Shown in pieces: positions 7,341-11,050 of a stretch of 11,050 nt of DNA. The DNA is from Alphaproteobacteria bacterium (GTDB lineage Bacteria; Pseudomonadota; Alphaproteobacteria; Rickettsiales; Rickettsiaceae): the NCBI GenBank assembly GCA_030430995.1, contig JAUIKA010000028.1, positions 1 to 11,050 on the forward strand, read 5' to 3'. A model generated the notes under the pieces. That model searched no databases. It was not told where the DNA came from and was given only the letters and a program-made list of their open reading frames with translations. Each line of letters opens with the position of its first letter. Position 1 is the first letter of the stretch. A program made the translations under genes and the position numbers.

Positions 7341-9875
7341 ATGAAAAAATATGATTTAATATTAATAGATGGATATAACTTTGTTTTCAGAGCATATTAT
7401 ATCCATAGTAAGCTTACCAATCCGTTCGGAGTTCCAATAGGCGGAGTTTATGGCTTCACCAATATGCTTGTAAAGATTATAAGTAATTTCTCCCCATCTG
7501 AGCTAGCTGTAGCATTTGACTCAGGAGGGAAAAATTTTCGCCATGAAATATACCCTGAGTATAAAGCACATAGGCCAGATGTAGATGATGCATTAAAGCT
7601 ACAACTTCCACTTGCAAGAGATGTTGTTGATGCATTAAATATTAAAAGCTTTGAAATGAAAGGATATGAAGCAGATGACTTAATAGCTAGTATTACTTTA
7701 AAATATAAAAAAGATGGGAAGTCTGTTCTTGTTATCTCTCCGGATAAAGACCTAATGCAACTTGTTTCTGACTCTACAACTTTATATGACCCAGTAAAAG
7801 ATAAATTCTACCAAAGGGAAGAAGTAATAGAAAAATTCGGAGTTCTACCTGAGCAAATAAGAGATTATCTAGCGATAGTAGGTGACAGAGCTGACAATAT
7901 ACCAGGAATAAAAGGAATAGGGGAAAAAGGCGCGATAGAAATATTAAAGCTAACAGCAAATTTAAAAGAAGCAATAGAACTAGCGGAAAAGAAATTAAAA
8001 CCTAAAACAGCAAAATTAATATCTGCAAATAAGGATAATGCTCTGATTTCATACGCTCTTGCAGGCTTGAAAGAAAATTTAGAGATAGATGATGCAGACA
8101 GCAGCATATGGCAACCACCCTCGCCAGAGAAGATTATGTCATTCATTCAATATCATGGCTTTTATTCCCTTAAAACAAGAATAGAGAAAATTTTTGGATA
8201 TTCAACAACGCAGCAAAAAACTGTAAATATTATAGAATCTACTGATCAATTGAAAGCAATAATCAGCAAAGCTTATGATTCAGGATATCTAGGTTTATTA
8301 TTTTGGCAAAAAGCGAATAAGCTATCAGCAATAGAAATTGCATATAATGATGAAAAGGGGCATTGCATAGAAGATGTGGAATCCACATGGTGGAGGCAAG
8401 ACTTATTGGAAGCAATTAAAAACCCTGAAATAATCAAAATCACATATGATTTAAAAGGGCTTCTACATATTTTAAATATAGTAAATATAGATATGAGCTC
8501 TATAGAAGATATAATGCTAATGCATTATGCATCTAATGCCGGCATGAACCATAACGTTTCCTTCCTTAGCATTGCTCAGAAAATATTACATAAACCATTA
8601 AATAGTGATATAGGCTGCGTAGTGAATGTAATATTCAGATGTTACGAATATCTTAAGCAAGAATTATTCCAAAAGAAATCTATGGGAATATATTATGAGA
8701 TAGATTTAAAATTTGCCTATCTTCTGCATAGCATTGAAAAGCAAGGGGTTATAGTAGACAAAACTGTATTATTAGGACTCAAAGCCCAATACCAAGAAAA
8801 ACTCAAGATTATAGAAAAATCAATATTCCAAGAAATAGGATATGAATTTAACATAGGCTCACCTAAACAGTTAGGAGAGGCTTTATTTGTCTCTCTTGGC
8901 ATTGCAGGCGGCAAAACATCAAAGAAAACAGGGCATTATAAAACAGATGCTGAAGTATTGGAAACCCTGCAAATGAGGGGGCTACCGGTAGCAGAAAAGC
9001 TTCTTGAATACAGAGGGCTCAGTAAGTTAGTCTCCACATATACAGACAGCCTTATAAAAGTAATAGATAAAAATAGTAGAATACATACAACATTCAGCCA
9101 GGTTTCTACATCCACAGGCAGGCTGAGTTCGCATAACCCTAATTTACAGAACATACCCATCAGAACCAAAGAGGGAATAAAAATAAGGCAAGCTTTCTGC
9201 TCTAAAGAAGGTTATGTACTTGCTTCATTTGACTATTCCCAAATAGAACTCAGAATACTAAGCCATATAGCCAATGTAAAAAATCTTAAAGAGGCTTTTA
9301 TAGAAAGAAAAGATATTCATAGAAAAACAGCCTCTCAGATATTTGGCATGTCAGAAGAAGAAGTAACACCTGAAAAGAGGAGATATGCTAAAGCTATAAA
9401 TTTTGGAATCATATATGGCATGAGTGCATTTGGGCTTTCTAAACATTTAAAAATTACTAATCACGAAGCAAATCTATATATAAAGCAATATTTTAACCAA
9501 TATCCTGAAATAAAAGAATATATGGAAAAAATAGAGGAATTTGTAAAAACCAATGGATATGTACAAACATTGTATGATAGGCGCTGCTATATTGAATATG
9601 GAGCTATCAGGGCCGCTATTAATGCACCAATTCAAGGTACAAATGCAGATATCATGAAAATGGCTATGAATAAAATATATAAAGAGCTCAATAAAGACAA
9701 TGCTAAAATAATATTACAAATACATGATGAAGTTGTGCTAGAGGTAAAAGAAGAAGCAATTGATGCAGTTGCAATACAAGTGAAAAATATAATGGAAAAT
9801 ATAGCACAGCTTACAGTGCCATTAGTTGTTGACTATTCCTATGGAAAAAATTGGTATGATGCGAAGAAACAGTAG
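7341..9875 (+). CDS. polA: DNA polymerase I, proofreading domain degenerate
   Basis: An intact 844-residue enzyme for Okazaki-fragment processing and repair synthesis. Residues 1 to about 290 are the 5' nuclease, with metal ligands visible as Asp10, Asp60, Glu110, Asp112, Asp113, Asp135, Asp137, Asp182 and Asp185, followed by the helix-hairpin motif GIKGIGEKGA. Residues about 300-460 sit where the 3'-5' exonuclease should be, but the first motif (DxE) is replaced by LLFWQKANKL, so proofreading is probably absent. The polymerase domain has motif A FDYSQIELR (Asp631), the O-helix RRYAKAINFGIIYG (Arg680, Lys684, Phe688, Tyr692) and motif C QIHDEVVLEV (Asp796). The Phe in the O-helix is the E. 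coli state, which discriminates against dideoxynucleotides. The start follows AAAGG at 7324-7328. Its last 84 bases (9792-9875) have a diverged duplicate at 10896-10979. Confidence 0.97.
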   Translation: MKKYDLILIDGYNFVFRAYYIHSKLTNPFGVPIGGVYGFTNMLVKIISNFSPSELAVAFDSGGKNFRHEIYPEYKAHRPDVDDALKLQLPLARDVVDALNIKSFEMKGYEADDLIASITLKYKKDGKSVLVISPDKDLMQLVSDSTTLYDPVKDKFYQREEVIEKFGVLPEQIRDYLAIVGDRADNIPGIKGIGEKGAIEILKLTANLKEAIELAEKKLKPKTAKLISANKDNALISYALAGLKENLEIDDADSSIWQPPSPEKIMSFIQYHGFYSLKTRIEKIFGYSTTQQKTVNIIESTDQLKAIISKAYDSGYLGLLFWQKANKLSAIEIAYNDEKGHCIEDVESTWWRQDLLEAIKNPEIIKITYDLKGLLHILNIVNIDMSSIEDIMLMHYASNAGMNHNVSFLSIAQKILHKPLNSDIGCVVNVIFRCYEYLKQELFQKKSMGIYYEIDLKFAYLLHSIEKQGVIVDKTVLLGLKAQYQEKLKIIEKSIFQEIGYEFNIGSPKQLGEALFVSLGIAGGKTSKKTGHYKTDAEVLETLQMRGLPVAEKLLEYRGLSKLVSTYTDSLIKVIDKNSRIHTTFSQVSTSTGRLSSHNPNLQNIPIRTKEGIKIRQAFCSKEGYVLASFDYSQIELRILSHIANVKNLKEAFIERKDIHRKTASQIFGMSEEEVTPEKRRYAKAINFGIIYGMSAFGLSKHLKITNHEANLYIKQYFNQYPEIKEYMEKIEEFVKTNGYVQTLYDRRCYIEYGAIRAAINAPIQGTNADIMKMAMNKIYKELNKDNAKIILQIHDEVVLEVKEEAIDAVAIQVKNIMENIAQLTVPLVVDYSYGKNWYDAKKQ

Positions 9876-9885
9876 TATTTGAGAG

Positions 9886-9930
9886 GATATTATCTGAGAA
9901 CATAAATATTTTGTGAGATTATATAATATC
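9886..9930. repeat. Inverted repeat after polA
   Basis: GATATTAT at 9886-9893 is the exact reverse complement of ATAATATC at 9923-9930, and the intervening bases can extend the pairing imperfectly. It starts 10 bases after the polA stop. It could act as a weak hairpin at the end of polA or of the converging decayed gene, but it is very AT-rich and no T-run follows. A chance match is possible. Confidence 0.25.
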
Positions 9931-10184
9931 GGACTCAATAATTCTGGCATATACATAGACAGTACAAATTGGAATTTTTTCATATTCTTCTACATAATGT
10001 ATGGTAAGATATAAATAATCAGATGTATTAAAAGCGCCATATAGTGGCCTGCTACCTAATGTTAATAATATTGCCCTGCTAGGTTATTACAATGCAACTG
10101 CAAAAAATCTCTCTAGTTAATAATTAAGTCTTTATACCCTGATAATAAATCCTTGATATATTGATTTTCTATAGATTATATCAT
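9919..10184 (-). pseudogene. Decayed unidentified gene fragment
   Basis: The only coding-like content in the 343-base gap after polA. On the minus strand an ATG at 10182-10184 opens a frame with two early stops but readable stretches (ENQYIKDLLSGYKDLIIN, then RDFLQLHCNNLAG). A one-base shift near 10075-10083 gives GSRPLYGAFNTSDYLYLTIH, running on through VEEYEKIPICTVYVYARIIE to a TAA at 9919-9921. The last 54 codons are open. I do not recognise the family. The natural amino-acid composition suggests a recently lost gene rather than random sequence, but this is judged by eye. Confidence 0.4.
10153..10182 (+). promoter_or_regulatory. Possible promoter for the TPR gene
   Basis: TTGATA (10153-10158) and TATATC (10177-10182), 18 bases apart, lie upstream of the ATG at 10219. 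The match is only moderate and the background is AT-rich, so this is tentative. No clear Shine-Dalgarno precedes the ATG. Confidence 0.2.
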
Positions 10185-10218
10185 GTTATTTAACTATAGG
10201 TTTAATTAATATTTATAT

Positions 10219-10899
10219 ATGCCATTACTGCATAAAAATTTAGAAGAAGCGCAACATCTAAAACAAGGAGACGCTAAAGCTCATTTCATGCAATGTTTAC
10301 AACTGCAACGCTCAGGCTCATTTGCAGATATAGATAAATTTAAAGAAGCTTTAAAATTAGACCCTAATATACCAGGTACATATTTTGCTATTGGAAGTTC
10401 TTTGCTATCCAGAGTAGGCGTGCCAAATGCTATAGCAGCATTTGAGGAAGAGTTAAAAACAGCCCCTATATACCATACATTATGCTATCTTAATATAGGG
10501 CATTTAAAAATAAGGTCAGGAGAAAAGGATGCAGCAAAACAAAATTTTGCTAAAGCAAGAGATATAACATCATCTGAAGAATTTCAACATAGCCCCCTAC
10601 TTACTGACGAAGGAAAAGATTTTGTACGCAAAATCATTTATGTATCAGAAATTGAAGATCTAATCATCTTATTACATTTACAAAGAAACGATAGTGTAGA
10701 ATCTGCTCTTGAAGTAGTAAACTGTACGATGAGCTCTACCAGAGTAAACAATGCTTATATAGAACTAAATTTAATGTGTAAATACATGGAGCAAAGACAC
10801 ACTCCAATGAAAGAAAAAGTAGATTCTACTGCTCAAACAGACATGCCAATAGAATTAGGTGGTGCAGTTAAAGAAACAGAAGAGGATCAAGAGAGTTGA
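10219..10899 (+). CDS. Tetratricopeptide (TPR) repeat protein
   Basis: A 226-residue protein with about three TPR units at residues 19-52, 53-86 and 87-120. Typical repeat positions show in KFKEALKLDPN, YFAIGSSLL, AIAAFEEELKTAP and YLNIGHLKIRSGEKDAAKQNF, with the last unit running into AKARDI. TPRs form helical scaffolds for protein binding. The remainder (about 125-226) is helical and then acidic (KETEEDQES), with no recognised domain. No signal peptide or membrane segment is seen. The ATG is the first after an in-frame TAA at 10207-10209. Such proteins are common in intracellular bacteria and some are secreted effectors, but nothing here shows secretion. The stop codon (10897-10899) lies inside the first codons of the polA 3'-end copy, so the native C-terminus may have been altered by the recombination that placed that copy here. 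Confidence 0.75.
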   Translation: MPLLHKNLEEAQHLKQGDAKAHFMQCLQLQRSGSFADIDKFKEALKLDPNIPGTYFAIGSSLLSRVGVPNAIAAFEEELKTAPIYHTLCYLNIGHLKIRSGEKDAAKQNFAKARDITSSEEFQHSPLLTDEGKDFVRKIIYVSEIEDLIILLHLQRNDSVESALEVVNCTMSSTRVNNAYIELNLMCKYMEQRHTPMKEKVDSTAQTDMPIELGGAVKETEEDQES

Positions 10900-10979
10900 A
10901 AAATATAGCGCAGCTTGCAGCGCCTTTAGTGGTTAACTGTTCCTATGGAAAAAACTGGTATGATGCAAAGAATCAATAG
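10896..10979 (+). repeat. Diverged second copy of the polA 3' end
   Basis: This segment translates as KNIAQLAAPLVVNCSYGKN and continues WYDAKNQ to a TAG at 10977-10979, aligning without gaps to the end of polA (ENIAQLTVPLVVDYSYGKN, then WYDAKKQ). By hand count 67 of 78 bases (10902-10979 against 9798-9875) are identical, including the 15-base run TTCCTATGGAAAAAA at 9836-9850 and 10940-10954. Six of the 11 differences are synonymous. It is in direct orientation 1104 bases downstream and has no upstream polA sequence attached, so it is a non-functional remnant. It may derive from a second polA, or from the terminus displaced or carried in by an insertion. Confidence 0.9.
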
Positions 10980-11050
10980 TTTCAATTTTTCTTAATTCTT
11001 GTTCAATTTTTAGCAAATCAATTTCTTTAGGAACTCCTTGTAAAAATACA
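10933..11050 (-). pseudogene. Cation diffusion facilitator (CDF) transporter, truncated C-terminal end (partial)
   Basis: Running in from the right edge on the minus strand, the frame reads VFLQGVPKEIDLLKIEQELR and then KIETIDSLHH, ending TSFFHRNS at a TAA (10933-10935). The first 29 residues resemble the cytoplasmic domain of CDF metal-efflux proteins, which typically read LLxGVPxxID...V.SLHxxHxW. The expected continuation (HxW and the following strand) is missing. From about the DSLH the codons lie antisense to the polA 3'-end copy, so the tail is an accidental extension. CDF proteins export divalent metals such as zinc or iron across the inner membrane. The call rests on under 40 residues and most of the gene is outside the window. 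It converges on the polA copy. Confidence 0.55.

Noticed and set aside
7774..8146. Two minus-strand open frames
   Set aside because: They lie antisense to the conserved 5' nuclease domain of polA and have no domain features of their own.
8717..9169. Minus-strand open frames opposite the polA polymerase domain
   Set aside because: Shadows of conserved polA codons; no independent evidence.
9886..9930. Strong intrinsic terminator of polA
   Set aside because: The stem is AT-only apart from its ends, the loop is long and no T-run follows; listed only as a weak inverted repeat.
1..11050. CRISPR array, riboswitch or replication origin
   Set aside because: No regularly spaced repeats, no recognisable riboswitch core and no DnaA-box cluster seen by eye.

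Overview
The window is strongly AT-rich. It has the mix expected of an obligate intracellular alphaproteobacterium of the Rickettsiales: reductive decay, pseudogenes, an insertion-sequence relic and a nucleotide-transporter-like (Tlc/Npt) gene. A Kdo transferase gene (kdtA/waaA) implies lipopolysaccharide, which argues for Rickettsiaceae or Midichloriaceae rather than Anaplasmataceae. The taxon is inferred from content only.

Left region (about 44-2965, + strand): a compact three-gene block in which every gene is broken but reconstructable. A 63-residue acidic small protein (candidate peptide precursor) is followed with no gap by a radical SAM/SPASM protein resembling GrrM-type peptide maturases. 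Two bases later comes a secreted M61-like zinc metallopeptidase with a C-terminal PDZ-like segment. The spacing says operon and the content suggests a cyclophane-type RiPP cassette. Each gene has frameshifts and/or in-frame stops. Several breaks are single-base losses, two of them in homopolymers, so decay, transcriptional slippage and sequencing error must be told apart.

Next (about 3031-3529): a fragmented IS5-like transposase relic and an unidentified C-terminal coding fragment.

Centre (3571-7259, - strand): tRNA-Leu(TAA), kdtA, an unknown 235-residue protein, a Tlc/Npt-like transporter and tRNA-Ala(TGC). Both tRNAs encode CCA. polA (7341-9875, + strand) is intact, with a degenerate proofreading domain, and diverges from tRNA-Leu.

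Right region (9876-11050): a rearranged segment. It holds a decayed minus-strand gene, a TPR-protein gene, and a second diverged copy (about 86% identical over 78 bases) of the polA 3' end. Reading antisense into that copy is the truncated end of what looks like a cation diffusion facilitator gene. The two polA termini bracket the TPR gene as direct repeats, suggesting insertion or recombination at the polA 3' end.
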